A stretch of DNA of 64,000 nt from Hippophae tibetana (GCA_037013495.1 CM072806.1:22778001-22842000), one strand, 5' to 3'; counted from the first letter of the stretch, positions 33,701 through 48,210 are shown. Numbers and translations: made by a program. The notes: generated by a model not told the origin, from the letters alone.

Positions 33701-36700
33701 TGTTACTTAGTTATAAGTGTAGCAACTTTTATGTGGTTAACATAACTACATACGAGTAATAATGAAAATAAATATTCATTAACTTACCAAATACAACTAT
33801 TTATACGAATATGATACATTTACTACAAAAATTATTTTGATATTTATTGGTACATAATAAGTGTCATTTTATACACATATTATATGTATAATGAGCTAAA
33901 AAATATTAGTTTTTTTAGATTTTTTGAGATTTTTCTTATGATTTTTATTTAATAGTTGGATAAACTTATATAGGAAGTTGATATACTTAGCAATCCATCA
34001 CAATTTATCCCTTATTTTGATCATCGTAATTTATCCTTCTTTTTGAAAAGTGGTGATTTTTTTTTATTAATCCAACTCTGTGCGTGTTCACACTTACGAT
34101 TCCGATCCCTTTTGATAACATGTCATGCGTATTAATTCTCTCTCCATCACAATACTAATAATTCTATTTATATTCAGATTCAATTTTTTATTTTATAAAT
34201 ACAAAATAATCCCCACAAAATAAAGAGAGTATTAATATTAACAAAATCAATACAAAATTGCTTCAAAGAACAAGACAAATCAAGTGAACATCTAAGGCAA
34301 GTCTTTGAAGGAGATTTAGAAGAAAATATTGAAGATTATAAAGTGTGGTTACTTTGGCTTCGTTATTTACGATTCTTAATCGTTTCTTATCATTTGTTAT
34401 CTTCTTAAGTTTATATGATTATAATCTTAATTTATTTAGAATCCATATATAGCTAACATTCTAATATGATTAAGGGTGATTCCAAGCTCTAGACCATGAT
34501 TTAATTAATTTAATGTTATGAATAATTTTAATAATAATTCTAGATTTTTGATATATTTAATTTTATGTTTACAATTAGTTTGTTATATAAATATGTTTAT
34601 ATCTAGTTTAAGATATTAGTATGCAATCGTTAATATTTTTATTCAAAGTAGTATTATGATTGAATACCATCGTTAAAAGTTAAATGATTGTTAGTTTAAT
34701 TATCACTTTTTATATCATAATACAATGAATGAATTAAATCTATTAAGAGTTTTTCTAGGTTGTTCAAGATTATGATAGTATTATAATTCAATTACAAAAT
34801 AAGAAAATACGAGAAGTATTAAGTGGATCTAGACTTCTAAAGTTAAAGTTAAAGACTCAAAAATAGTTGTAAATTATGAAAGTAATTTAGAACTTCATAA
34901 ATTAATTTACATTTATGAAATGATTAATAAAATTATAGATTAATGGTAAGGATAATCACATAATCACATATCTTTCATAATTTTTTACAACTCATTTTAT
35001 TGCTCTATATTATTTTTCTCAAAAATAATTCAAAAACTTCAATTGTTTATGTTAATAAACTCAACAACAAACTAATAAATAGTATTAAAAATTATCACAA
35101 ATCTTCGTGAATATAATAATTTTAGTTTTAAAATTATTTATCACTTGTACGTGATTAACCTATGTGTTTTAAATCATGTCGGTATATAAAAAATTAAAAT
35201 TAGAAAGTAAAACATAAATTGTGAGGACAAAATTATCTTAACAAGTAAAAAATAATTGCTATAATATTGTGACTTTTTACATGTGAAGATAAAAAATTCG
35301 GTTAGCTAATTATGTTTTTCACAAAATTCATGTGTATTTTATGCATTTATATGTTATTTTTATTCTTATTAACATGGTTGTTTTTGTTGTCTAACGCACA
35401 CTTCTAGAATCTGTATCGGTTATAAAATTATTTTTTTAAAAGTTTGTTAATATATGACACGCTATAAACCAAGTATAAATTTATATGTTGTAAACCCATT
35501 GTTTTATAATTGCGGCTTTCAATTAATATTGATTGGACCCTAGTTAGTTACTTAATTTCATCTTTAATTTTTTATTATAAATATACCTTTTTTTTAGAAC
35601 TAGGTCTACGTCAAACACATCATAGGTCAAAAGTGGCTGATGGCAAAGTAGGAAAATTATATATGGAGAACATTTAATTGATGAAGTTACCTCATATAAT
35701 ATTTCTATAAATAAAATAAAATTAGTTTAAATTTGGTATATTATTAAAAGTATATTTGATATTCATATTTATTTATTAAATGAAATAGTATAAATTTATT
35801 ATTTAAAAAAATTATAAATAATTTTTTTTTAATTAATAGATTTTTTATATTTTCAAATAACGAATGACATCTTTTTCCTCTCCATTAATGATGGTTGAAT
35901 TAACTGGTAACTTAGCCAATTACAATAAAAGTCTGACCGTGAACATAGAATTTAGAAGATTAGTAAGTAATATTACTTCAAATTGATTTATGCATTAAAA
36001 TACCTTGTTGAAAAATATGAATTAGCATGGTCAAGGAACACGTACGTCATATATATATATAGTGCTTTGTGCTTATCCTCATTCGAATTTATGCCGAAAT
36101 TGATGTTATATACCTAAGAGTTTGCATTTTTTATTTATTCAAAAATTAGATAAAATAACATCTTTAAAATTAATTGCAAAAATAATATTTCAATAATATT
36201 AAAGTCAAATTAAATGAAATTTAACATTAAAAAATATAAATAATCGTAGTTTAATTTAAATTAAATCTAATTCAACGATGTTAAATATAAAATAATATGT
36301 TAGAGTTTTTTTTAATAATAATAAAAATATATAAATTAGAGATGAATAATACTATTTTATGGTTACAAATTTTAAAAAGTATTATTAATGATATGAAATC
36401 TAAGTGATCCTGTAAAAAAAAATTGAGATTTAAGTCATAATTACCGATACACAAGTATTGTACTAATTTTCTAAAAAATATTCATGGTTATTGGATTTAC
36501 TTCTCTATCTTTTTATCTTCTCATAAGGATCCTCGTTATGCATGAGTTTTCCTTATGTAATAAGAGAATTTTAAATAAAAATGGAAAAAGATTTATAATT
36601 GGGGATGGGGACAAAGGTTGGGAAACATAGATGAGTCTCAAACTCATCCCGTTCAAAACACCACCCAACCAAAGAGAATGAATGTTAAAAAAAGAAAATT

Positions 36701-37215
36701 TATTGATCATGATTTTTTATTTTTAAAATTGTCGCCATTACATTTTATCATATATAGTTAGAAAGGTAAAATAAATTGACTCATTTCATGTTCGTATCAT
36801 TTATTATCTTTAATTTACTCATAATGTAATAATATCTTATTTTATTTAATATAGTTTTGGAACTTTAAAAAATAGTATTTTTCTTCATACTTCTACGTTT
36901 CAAATCTTTTATGATTATATTTGAAATCCTACGCTATTAACTAACTTTTAAAAGGTATTAAAAAAATTGAAATTGAAAATAAAAAATAAAAAATGAGTAA
37001 TATAATATAAAAAAAACACAACACAGTTTTGTCAAACAAGTTTTCTTTACCCTATTTCCATGTCTAAGAAAAGTACTTGTTACCAAACAAATTTCGTTTT
37101 CTCTTAAAGCTAAGTAGAAGCCAAGAAAAAAAAAAGATAAATTGAAAACATAAATTATTAAGGATTCGATAACCATTTTAATATATAATTTTAATTTTTA
37201 AATTTTTGATATTAG
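33701..37215. other. A+T-rich stretch without a recognisable gene
   Basis: I read both strands and found no protein family, primer site or clear inverted-repeat element. TACTTAGCAATCCATCACAATT near 33985 faintly recalls the inverse of the repeat at 8 kb. Confidence 0.5.
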
Positions 37216-37606
37216 ATAAGTTTGATAACTCATTTTTAATTTCTATTTTTAGTTTTAAAATTTTACCATATTTTAAAATTAAAATTTAGTTTTAATTTTT
37301 TATTCATTGACACTAAAAATCAATAACACAATCATACATAAACATGCTAAACTTTATTCAAAATAATAAAAATCCAATAAAAAAGTATCAAACATAAATT
37401 TTAAAACTTAAAATATTAAAAATTAAAAATTTATTATCAAACAAATAATATACAATTTTTAATTTTTACTTTTTAAATTGAAATTAGAAGTGTTATCAAA
37501 CAATTATTATTTATTTTCTATAGAAATTTAAAATTTAAAATTTAAAATTAGATTTCAAAACTAAGGAAATAAAGAATAAAAATTGAAATGATTATAACTT
37601 ATCCTA
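37216..37606. mobile_element. Candidate A+T-rich MITE
   Basis: The left end (TAAGTTTGATAACTCATTTT to TTTTTAGTTTTAAA) and the inverse of the right end (TAAGTTATAATCATTTC to TTAGTTTTGAA) match over about 45 bp with gaps. It has no coding sequence. In such A/T-rich DNA this could partly be chance. Confidence 0.35.
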
Positions 37607-38111
37607 ACAAAGGAATATAGAGTAAATTGCATATATTTTACACAATAATGGATAGCATTAGCAACATAAAATAAATATAAATTCATCTCTATCCAACTTA
37701 AATTTATTGATTTATTAATGATCAATACACGTTACCGTTTTCAGTGGTTTATAAATCTTTTACATAAAGCTAATTATGGGTTAAGAACCAAAACTGTTGT
37801 TTTAGTAAAAGTTTGAATCCTCATCCCTAGACCGAAAATATAAAAGTAAATAAAATGGTTAAGATCGAAACACTATAATCTTAATTAATAAGTCTTATAA
37901 ATCATATCTAATAATAAATATGCATTTTTATATTATTTAATATTTATCTCATATTAATAGTTATCAATTAATTTCAACTTTCAAATCAAAATAACAAATA
38001 TATTATTAATTTAAATTATTCTCTCATTATAATGATTTTTATAAGTTAATTCTTAAAATAAATACAATGATAATATCACAATTATTTTTGTTATTATTAC
38101 AAAAAAAATTG

Positions 38112-38156
<45 letters not shown>

Positions 38157-39517
38157 CTCATATTATTAGTTATATATTAATGTCATAATTATTAAAAATT
38201 TATTATTAATAAATTATTATTATAACAATAATAATTTAATTTTTAACTCTAAAACAAACATATAAAGCTAATTAAATAGAAACCGTCAAATAGATGGAGC
38301 TAGAATTTATTTAAAAATTAGAAACGTAATGAGATGAAAACATTTGTATCACAATAGTCGTCCCTATATGCTATAGCGCCTTTGGTATAAAGGGGAAAAA
38401 TCCATGAAAGTTAATGCCGGCGTGTCCTTATCCATAGTGTCTATCAAAATGAATTAATTTTAGTTGTTACACTTCATATTGTTCTATTACTATCAAAACA
38501 TTGTTATAAATGACATAAAATATGAAAAAAAGATATTACAAGGAATTAAATTTTTTATTTAATTTATGAATTTGGTTAATTTATCTTTAATAAAAATGAC
38601 GGAGTTAAGGAATACAATAACAATTTTGCCACTATTAAAAATCTTAATCTTTTTTCTAACTTACAAATATATTATTATCTTATATAAGTTATTCACTTTT
38701 TAAATAAAATATATGCCTCCTTAAATATAAATTTTCTCAAATTTTAGTATTTTTTTTAGTTTTTACAATTAATTAAGTTTTGATTTCAACTTTTTTTAAA
38801 CCCTATTTGAAAAAAAGTATCATATTGTCAATATAATTAATCCATAATTTTTTTTTTCATCCATAAATGTTAATCTTTGAACTACTATGTTAAATTTAAA
38901 AAAAAACATAATTATTATATTAACTACAAACTGTTTTCGATAAAAACTTGTTAAATTCTAGAAAAAGGTCCTACTAGATAAATAATCTCTATTTGGCTTT
39001 ATTTTTATAATATTTTTTTTATAGTTTATATAACTTTTTAAGTTATAATTTATTTCAATATATATTATTCAACTTTCTCGTAAAAGAATAATAAATTAAG
39101 ACAAAAAAATTATCTACCCTAAGTTATGTAGGACATTTTTTTGGTTTATTTTCAATCTTCTTTTTAAAATACATATCCATATACATATAAAAAAAAGAAC
39201 AAAAACTTATGAGTCATATTGATTTTTAATAGATCTTAAACTAAGTATAAAATACACAAAAATGAAGTAATAAATCAATTAAACATTATTAATCCAATAA
39301 TTTAGAAAAAAATCTCATTAATAATGAAAAAAAATGCTATAAGTTAATAAAAAGTATAAAATTAAAATTTAATGCAACAAAAGTAAAATTAAAAATCAAG
39401 GAATGCAAGCTAGAATACTTCATTGTTCTGTAATCGTGACTTCTTTTTGTTCTATGATTATAAAAGCACGCGCACATACACGTATATATATATATATATA
39501 TAAGAGAAAGAGTTTAT
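37607..39517. other. A+T-rich stretch with an (AT)n microsatellite
   Basis: An (AT)n run lies at 38118-38154 and a shorter one at 39483-39501. No gene was recognised. Confidence 0.6.
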
Positions 39518-40005
39518 AGCATTAGTCTCATGAGTTATCACTTTATCCATATTCAATGTTTAGGTCGATTATGCTTATGGTAATAGTTTCAAAATCAATT
39601 GTGCATATTTGATTTTTTTTCCCGTACATGTATGGTTGTTAGTCCAATCCCTTTAAAAATGCCAGACTTTCTTGTATTTTCTACAATCTCAAATTATCAT
39701 ACCTTTTAGAAGTTTTTTTCCTTGTTTTGATCCAACAAGGCAACTCTTAGGGAAATAACTTACAATCATTAGTCCCATGAGTTATCACTTGATCCATATT
39801 CAATGTTTAGGTCGATTATGCTTATAGTAATAGTTTCAAAATCAGTTGTGTATATTTGATTTTTTTCCCGTACATGTATGGTTGTTATGTCCAATCCCTT
39901 TAAAAATACCACATTTTCTTGTATTTTCCACAATCTCAAATTATCATACCTTTTAGAAGTTGTTTCTTTCCTTGATTTGATCCAAGGGGGAAACTCTTAT
40001 GAGGT
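39518..40005 (-). repeat. Tandem duplication, period 247 bp, of the MULE tail
   Basis: Copy 1 (39518-39764) and copy 2 (39765-40005) share long blocks such as ATTCAATGTTTAGGTCGATT and CCCGTACATGTATGGTTGTT. Copy 2 runs directly into the transposase relic. Confidence 0.85.
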
Positions 40006-40995
40006 TGAACATTTGGCTCCAAGAAGAAAGATTGTGATTCATTGATTAGTTGAGAAATAATCTCTCGAGCACTTTCTTGTTCAGCTAAAGACATGTTTTA
40101 TACTTGAAGACCAGTGAATATTATCCTTTTCACTACTCAAACTACAATAACATGAAGTGAATGTACGCATCTTAATCCTCGACTGTGACTTTATAAGATT
40201 AAGAGGTATTAACTCTTCCTTCAATTCCAACATCTTATGGGCACAAGGAAGACCCATTATTGCTATAAACTGATCACTACATAATAGGTTTATAATTCTA
40301 AATTTAATTATTTCATCTTGTTTCTTCGATTATCTTAATGCAAAACTAGAAATATAAGGAACAAGATTCTTAAAAAAGCTAACATTACAACTGTGAGAAA
40401 TTTGAAGCCTTTCACTAGATAATTGAATTTTAATCTCTTGAAAATCATTGTTCATGACAAGAAATTTTTTTCTTTCACTTGACAAAGGTCACCAATAGAA
40501 ACTTCTAAATATTTTTTAAGTTTGGCATGTGCAATTTCTACCCTTGAAGAAGCACGATTTTTAAAATGAAAATATTTTTCAGTTCATGCCTTTTTTTTCT
40601 TTTAAGGTATCTCAATATATATAGTTCGTCTCTTTGCGCAATATCTCAAAATTTCTCCACACTTTCTCAAATGATGTTTCATTTGAAGAGTATACAACTT
40701 CATTCCATTTTGATATAAATGAATTCCAATCATCTTTTTCTTCAAAATAAAAACTTAGAATGTGATAAGACATTCTTTTCAATATGACATAGACAAAGAA
40801 GGTTTATAGTTGTTGTGAATACAATACTTATAACATTCATCACAGAAGATTAATTAGAGCCTAGTATATTTTTAAAACAATTCAAAGCTCATGTATAATC
40901 ATCCTCTCCTTCTTTTGCTAGGAAAACAAAATGTGAATAAAATTCCTTGTTAAAACTTAAGATTCCAACTATATTAAGTAATGTTATTTTGTACT
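39765..40995 (-). pseudogene. Mutator-like (MULE) transposase relic
   Basis: Read on the minus strand the order is VGILSFNKEFYSHFVFLAKE (near 40980), LCLCHIEKNVLSH, WNEVVYSSNETSFEKVWR in a shifted frame, SSRVEIAHAKLKKYLEVS (near 40540), QLSSERLQISHSCNVSFFKN, and MGLPCAHKMLELKEELIPL (near 40220). This is the MULE transposase core followed by its CXH-type zinc region. Stops and frameshifts are frequent and the N-terminal part is missing at the junction with the LTR at 41008. In the living family the enzyme cuts and moves Mutator elements. Confidence 0.75.
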
Positions 40996-41007
40996 TATTA
41001 GTTTTTT

Positions 41008-42163
41008 AAGGTCCATTTATGAGGCCGTTTTTTATACTATCCACCAAGATAATGTCTCTAAGTAATCTATTTACAAGCTCCTCCTTTCATCATAGCTTCT
41101 ACAAGAAAGGTGTTTGGATCCAGACCAACATTCCAACAACTTGTGTCACACAAGTAGTCGAACCTATTCTACCAACACTTTAAATGTTAGCACAATAACA
41201 CAAGTGTAAATATGTGTCTTAGAGTAGATTAATGATGAATAACCCTAGCTAGATGATTTAATAAATATATCAGATAAATCAAAATCAACTAGGAACCCTA
41301 GAACAATAAGTTTAAAGCATAATATCACAAATATTGTAGGCTTGTTAATCTATCAAACACAATCTCAAATGTTTGATAAATTAACTTAATGAAAAACCCT
41401 ACTTGAATAGTTTTTGAAAAACAATATGAGATAGATTAAGATAAAGAGAAGAATGCTCTTTTGTCATTGATTAAAATTGTATGCTGGGTTTGTTTATATA
41501 GAATATTTTGTAGCACTAGGTCAAAGAAAAATTATTACGTTGTCCATAAATTAGTTAAGAGATTTTTAAAGAAAAAAGACAGTATAGTAAAAATCCAATT
41601 TAATTCGAATTGGAAATAGGTTGTAAAATCAATGCCTTAGCCACTGGATCGATTTAACATATTCTCGATTGATTAAGTATATAATTTGATCGATCGAATG
41701 CCTTTATCAATCAATCCAATACAATAATCAAAACATTTTTGATAGATCCAATATATTCTCAATCAATCTGGTGTAATAAATAATTGATTCTGAACCAAGG
41801 TCGATTGATCTAACTAATAAATCGATCAATTGACTGTTCATTACTCACTCGATCTTGTCAATAAAATAATTAATTTAAGACTTTTAAACTAAATAGATCA
41901 ATTCAAATTAATTCTCGATTAAACTACATAGCTCAATCGATCTAGACATGTCTTGATTAATCGAGTAGCTTAATCTCAAAATATTACTATGTATCTAATA
42001 TAAAATCTAATGTGCATAAGAATAGAGATCTACTTGAATTCTAAATATTAGAGCTTGATAGTTTCTTCAATTTAAAGATATTTTTAAAAGACACACCTAA
42101 AAACTAAAATTACATTTGTATGTTTTGTTTATGAATATCGCTAACACTTGCATAGAACTTACA
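41008..42163 (-). repeat. 3' LTR of the 41-49.6 kb element (truncated)
   Basis: It matches 48467-49605 over its full length, including many TCGATCGA-like palindromes. It lacks the 240 bp that begin the other LTR and abuts the MULE relic. A purine-rich ATGAGAGAT, read on the minus strand, precedes it. Confidence 0.8.
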
Positions 42164-42799
42164 ATCTCTCATTTTGCATATTCGTGCAACAAAACCTCTC
42201 TCTCTCTACATAACGCTCATATGAAAAATAATTGTTTACATAGTGGTACTGTCTTATGATCTGGTGAAACCATCTTCACTTGAATCTTGAAAGCTCATCT
42301 TTACATTGAAAATCAAAAACATAAATACCCAAACAACTTGTCTTGAAAGACTCATTATTAATTAGTTCAGTATATATAACAATATAAAAAGTGAAGAATG
42401 TTCATAAGAATGAATAATCATAAAATAGAAATTAAAAGACATTACTCACCCTATGTGTAATTTCTTTAAAAAGAATATTTTTTAAAGTTAATTATCAAGA
42501 TAGTTTTTCTCCCACTAAATTAAATATCTCATTTATATAGATTTTCAATTAAAGTTTCAATAATAATATTCCAAAGTTTTTGGATTTTTCTCCCTTCATT
42601 TTTTCATACAAATAAACCAAAAAAAATGTTGCATTTTCATATAATATGAATGTGAAATGTCATAGAAATTTCAAGAAAATAAGCAACATATAGAGGAGAT
42701 ATAAACTACTAGATGCAATAAATATAATTTATTGATTAATATTATTCAAATACAATCCAAGCAAAGATAAATTACACTATAAAATATAAAAAGTCAAAA

Positions 42800-43760
42800 A
42801 CGGGAGTGGATGTCTCTAATCATGGAGAACATTGCTCCTTGACGTTCATCCATGCTTATCATTCTTTGTTTCATACCATCCACTTTTTGTTCCAAGGTTT
42901 CAATTCTGATCCACATCTCATTTTCAAATAAATTCTAATGAGAAGGCTTAGATGCAGGTATATTATCCATATCCTTATCTTCAAAAATTTCATCTACAAC
43001 TCCTCCACCACTTGTACCAACTATGTCGGCTTCTCTTCTACCAATACTAGCATCAGTGGGCCTATATCTCTTAGATTTTTGGGCAGATGATCTTAAGATG
43101 GTTGAGTTTCCAATGTCACATACTAGTCAAATCGAATTTGAATCCCTTATTGAAGGCACACCCACAACAAGAGTCATTTGGGTGATGAGGCAACCATAGG
43201 AAGCTCGATCCCAAGGGGTTTATTATTTCATCATGTATTACAAGATCTACATTGAATACTATTCCTTTTCCAATATATTAAAATATCTTAACATGTAAGT
43301 ATCCAATCTTAGATGAGTGCTTGTATGGAAATAGTTATCACACACCATTTTATTAGAAACCCGTTAAAAAGGAGTAAATTCACTCAATATATATAATTGT
43401 TTAGCATTGCGTTCAATGTTAGGTAAACTAGAAAGTTTAGCCAATAGGTCCTCATTAGGTATGACATATTGGTCCAGGTGAAACCTGGCATCCTCAATAT
43501 TCGAGATAGATAGAAAATTGTTGATTTTTTGAGCTGAGATATCAACCGTTATATTTTGGATAAAAACTTTGTAACTTGTTGGCCTTTTGGTTACAAATTT
43601 TTGAATTTTTATTTTCATAAAATTCATGGACCAGGTTTGGGTAACATAATTTGGAGAGGTTAAACATCGTTTGCCAACTAATAGCCCAAATGGCTTAGGT
43701 TATTCTAATTTCATCGAATTCAGTCCAAGTAATTTCATATTCAAGTAAAATAGGGCATAT
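42800..43760 (-). pseudogene. Transposon-associated 'putative plant transposon protein' domain, decayed
   Basis: The minus strand gives CYPNLVHEFYENK, then ITVDISAQKINNFLSIS (about 43550-43500) and YILSEFTPF. A second part reads SKRYRPTDASIGRREADIVG, and the end is FENEMWIRIETLEQKVDGMK and RQGAMFSMIRDIHSRF. The order (VREFYANL-like motif, hydrophobic core, Ser/Lys-rich linker, short coiled coil) recalls the domain found in many large plant LTR elements of unknown function. One or more frameshifts are present. The family name is from memory of the pattern and is tentative. Confidence 0.4.
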
Positions 43761-44756
43761 AGATTAAGTGTTTTGATACCTCAGTTTGGATTCGTTATCC
43801 CACTATTGGGATGAAAATGGAGCGAGAGCACTTGGAGAAAGCTCACGCTATATTACAACCTAATCAAGCATAAATTCCAAAAGGACAAAAATACCCTTTG
43901 ATTGAAATTTAACCAAACTGGTCAAAATTTTCCTAAAATATTGTAGAATCAAGATCAATGGAACAATTTTAGGAAGAAATTATAGAAACAACCTTAGAAA
44001 ATGTGTTTGTTTGGTAAGAAAGTGAAGAAAAGTGAGGAATTTAGGTTTTATTGATTTATACTCAAATTTGATTTTTTTTGTAAGGCTTGAGGTTAGAAAA
44101 GAGATTAACAATCAATTCTAAGTAAATTAGGGACATAAACAAATTATTTTGATCAATTTTTGAATGAAAATAAAAGAGGACCAAGTATAAGGGTTAGGGT
44201 TCGGAAGCAGGGGAGGAAAAAGAAGAGGATTCTATAAACTAACATCATTCAATCAATCAAGATGAATGTTCAATAGGTTTACATTCACACCTCAATCGAT
44301 TTAGTTCATACTCGATCAATCGATATTCTTAATTTCTGAAAATTAAAGAAACTCCCCATAAGTCATATAGTTACCTAGATTTTTCAAATAAACATTAAAA
44401 TAAAGAAAAACAGAGAAAAACTAAAAATATATATTCTATTTTAATTTTTTAATTTTAATTTTAATTTTTTTTAATAAAAGTAGTAGATTTGTTCAAACAT
44501 GAACATCACTCATATAATCAATTTTGGAATAAAAATCATTTTTAAACAAAATTGGATTATTTACAGTATGCATAAATATTCTAATAAAACACACATCTTT
44601 TCAACACATATCTCAAAGTGAAATAAATATTAAACTATAAAGTATGTTAATTTATTCATTCATGATTAGTTATGAAAAATTTAAAATAAAGAGCATTACC
44701 AATCATGCAAAAATTTCAATTGAATTCATACTTACACATTATAAAATTTTCCTACA

Positions 44757-46190
44757 AATAGAGAACTTTAATTGAATTTTTTTCTATTCCTTCTTAATAT
44801 TTATCGTATTATTTTTTTATTTTTTATTTTGTAAGGGAAAATGGTTATTCATTTTTTCTATTTTGTATAACCATTTGTGACTTTTTCTTTTTATGCATTC
44901 AATTATTTTTTATTTTTTACAACTATTTCCTTTATCATATTTTTTTTGCAAAGCAAATATGAACAAGCCAATATACCTAGTATAATGGCTTTCACACTAG
45001 TTATGAGATAGCTTTCTCTCTTCATTGCGGTAGCTTTTACACATCTTAGTAGGTAACCAACTGAAAACTAGATATTTCTTTATGGTAGCATTTTATTCAA
45101 TGAAAGAGAGAGTTTAACTATAATTTTATAGTAAAGGTTATCTCAAGTCCTAAAATATCACATAATTAATTATAAACTTCAAGCATGACATACATATGTA
45201 CTCAATGAATGTATGAGTGGGTTCTTATCAATATCGATCACCATATGTAAGGAAAAATATAAATACATTGAACAAAATACTCAATTACACAATGAATAAT
45301 CAAAATAAATCAATTTATATAATTTTGTGATCCAAAATTATATTTGTAGCTTAGTTCATTATTGGAGCAATTCTACTCCTTTTATTATTTTTGATTTGAT
45401 TTTTATTTATTTAATTAACTAATTTTAAATAAACTAAAACAAAATCAAGAATTAGACTACTAATAGAGAAATTTAATTGAATTTGTTTTATATTTCTTCT
45501 TAATATTTATCATTTTATTTTTTATTTTTCATTTTGTATGGGAGAATAGTTATTCATTTTTCTATTTTGTATAACCATTTTTGACTCTTTCTGTTTGTGC
45601 ATTCAATTATTTTTTATTCTTTACAATTATTTCCTTTTTCATATTATTTTTCTCTTGCAAAGCAAATATGCATAAGCCAATATACCTAATATGATGGCTT
45701 TCACACTTGTTATGAGGTGGCTCTCTACGCTCATTGAGGTAACCCTCTCCACTCATTATGGTAGCTTTTACACATCATTGTAAGTAGTCCTCTCAAAACT
45801 AGATATTTCTCTATAACAACATTCTATACAGTGAAAAACACAGTTTAACCATAATTTTATAGTCAAGGTTATTTTAAGTTCCAAAATCTCACATAATTAA
45901 TTATAAATTTTAAACATGACATATATATGTACTCATTAAATGTATGAGTGAGTTCTTGTTAACATCAATCACTGTATGCAAGGAAAAATATAAATGCACA
46001 GAACAAAATACTCAATTACACAATGAATAATTAATCAAAATAAATCAATTTATATAATTTTGTGATCCAAAGTTATATTTGATGTTTATTTTATTGTTAG
46101 AGCAATTCTACTCCTTTTATTATTTTTTATTTTATTTATTTAATTAACTAATTTTAAATAAACTAAAATTAAATCAAGAGTCATACTACT
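44757..46190. repeat. Tandem duplication, period about 705 bp
   Basis: Copy 1 is 44757-45461 and copy 2 is 45462-46190, collinear with scattered substitutions and small indels. Shared blocks include AATATGMAYAAGCCAATATACC and CAATGAATAATCAAAATAAA-like stretches. It is non-coding and lies between gag and the transposon-associated domain of the surrounding element. Confidence 0.88.
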
Positions 46191-46279
46191 AAATTAAAAA
46201 TTAAAAATAATTAAACTAACTATTTTCTAGATGACAGAGAGATACAGTCACTTAACAGGAAAAATGTAATCTTTCCTAA

Positions 46280-48195
46280 GCTAAATTTTCTTGAATTTTG
46301 ATTTCGTAATATCTTTGGGTTTGGATTCAATTGATTTAATTATTTTTGAATTGATCTTAAGTTTATCCTTATTTTTGCCTTTATTATTTTTCTTTTTCAT
46401 TATTGGTAGAGATTCAGCATACATATATATATGATGAAAATTAATTACAAAATATCTAGCATGAAAGGCATTGTTAAAATAAGGATATTTCATAAAAAAT
46501 CTACAATGTGGTCTTATATGACATTTCTTGTCACAGTTATGACAAATAAACATAAATTTAACATATTTCTCAATCATAGGTGCATCTATTCTTTAAGTAT
46601 AATAAGTAACAGTAGAAGTTAGATTAGAAGTGGTACCAATTTAATTCTTGATATTGAAGGTGTAGCATGTGAGGAAGACATGTCTATAGGATTTACAAAT
46701 TTAGTTTATTTTGAAGAAGATGACATAGTGTGCTCATCTACATATAGTAACCCTTTCTTGTCTCAAATGGCTTTCCATAATTAAGAACTTTATTCAACCT
46801 TTTCGCTCCAATTGATAGCCTATTTAGAGCTTCCTTGGATTTTTCAAGTTCTTGTACCAGATTTTGTCTCTCTTTTTTAAACTTGTAAGACTTGAATTCA
46901 AAATATTAATATGTTCACACAAATCAAGATTATATTTTTCAAGTACGGATGAAGTTATTCGATAATGTTTTAGTTTTCATTGAGTTTAGTTTTTTCTGCA
47001 AGTAACTTATCTTTATCTCTTTTACATGTTACAAACTCTGTGAATGCTTCATTAATATTAGTGGCATTACAATATTTAAGTAAGAATTTAGAGTCATTTT
47101 TCTCATTGTCTGAATCAATATTAAACTTACTAGAGTGTCCACCAGTTTTTTGGAACAAATGCTAGAAAATTGGTGTCATGGTTTTTTGATTTAAATGGAT
47201 TTTTATTATCCATTTCAGAGTCAATAAGTGTAGTGTTGAAAGCTCTTCCAATGTTGTTCTTCTCATTTGCACTGTTAGCTACAATGTGACCAACATACAT
47301 ATATTCAAAGCATTGAGGTTCAATGGGTTTAGGTTTCTTACCATCAGAATTAACAGATTTGAGTTCTCTCAGATTCTAATCATTTTGACGACTCAATTGT
47401 TCTTTATTTTGAGAATTATTTTTGTTGAAGATTCTGTTTAGTCTTCTGGTCAAGAGTGCCAATTCTGAATCTTCATTGTCACCTTCTTCAATTATAGTAG
47501 TTTTGAAAGAAACACCTTCATTCTTTATGGGAGGACCAAAACTCATCTCAAAAGTGAGAATTGAGCCAACTACCTCCTTAATTTTAATGGTGTCCATATC
47601 TTTACTTTCATCTATTGTAGTGAATTTTGCATAGAAGTGATCTGGAAAAGAACACAATATTCTCCTAACCAAACTGAATTCGTAAATTTTCTCACTAAGA
47701 TTAGCAGAAGAGTTAGCAATATCACCTAATTTAGCATGAAATTCAAAAAAAGGTTTCATCCTCTTTCATCCTGAGATTTTCAAATTGACTACCAAGCATA
47801 CAAATTTTAATTCTTTTAACCTTTGTAGTTCCCTTATGGGAAACCTTTAAAATATCACAAGTATACTTAGTAGTATCAATATGATAAATACGAAAAAACT
47901 CATCAATAGACATAGCACTAAAGATAACATTAATACACTTTTGATTCCAATTACTACCAGTTTTATCTTTAGTGGTCCAATCTTTTCTAGGTTTAGGAGT
48001 GACTAGATCATCTTTGGTAACTGTTGGTGATTTTTAACCATAAAACATAAATTTTTAGACACTTTCATCTATAGACCATAGAAAGGCTTTCATTTGACTA
48101 TTCCAATATGGGTAATTAGACCCATCAAAGTAAGAAGCATAGATTGTAGATGAATCCTCTCTCAAATGATCCATAACAAGGTCCTATACACACTG
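46280..48195 (-). pseudogene. Copia-type gag (UBN2 plus CCHC), decayed
   Basis: The start region reads YFDGSNYPYWNSQMKAFLWS (near 48105). The core contains FFEFHAKLGDIANSSANLSEK, VRRILCSFPDHFYAKFTTID and DTIKIKEVVGSILTFE (47759-47540). A zinc knuckle CHNCDKKCHIRPHC (about 46545-46504) follows. Stops and frameshifts divide it. It lies directly inside the primer site, as gag should. Confidence 0.75.
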
Positions 48196-48210
48196 AGTGT
48201 ATCTAGTGAT

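Noticed and set aside
33880..34140. Inverted copy of the 8-kb repeat
   Set aside because: Only TACTTAGCAA...CAATT and a few A/T blocks match, too little to separate from chance.
36513..37176. Minus-strand short frames in the A+T-rich region
   Set aside because: Their composition is what A/T-rich DNA gives by chance (Phe, Ile, Leu, Lys, Asn). There are no motifs and no neighbours.
39518..40005. CRISPR-like or LTR pair reading of the 247-bp repeat
   Set aside because: There are only two head-to-tail copies without spacers, and the sequence continues the transposase tail.
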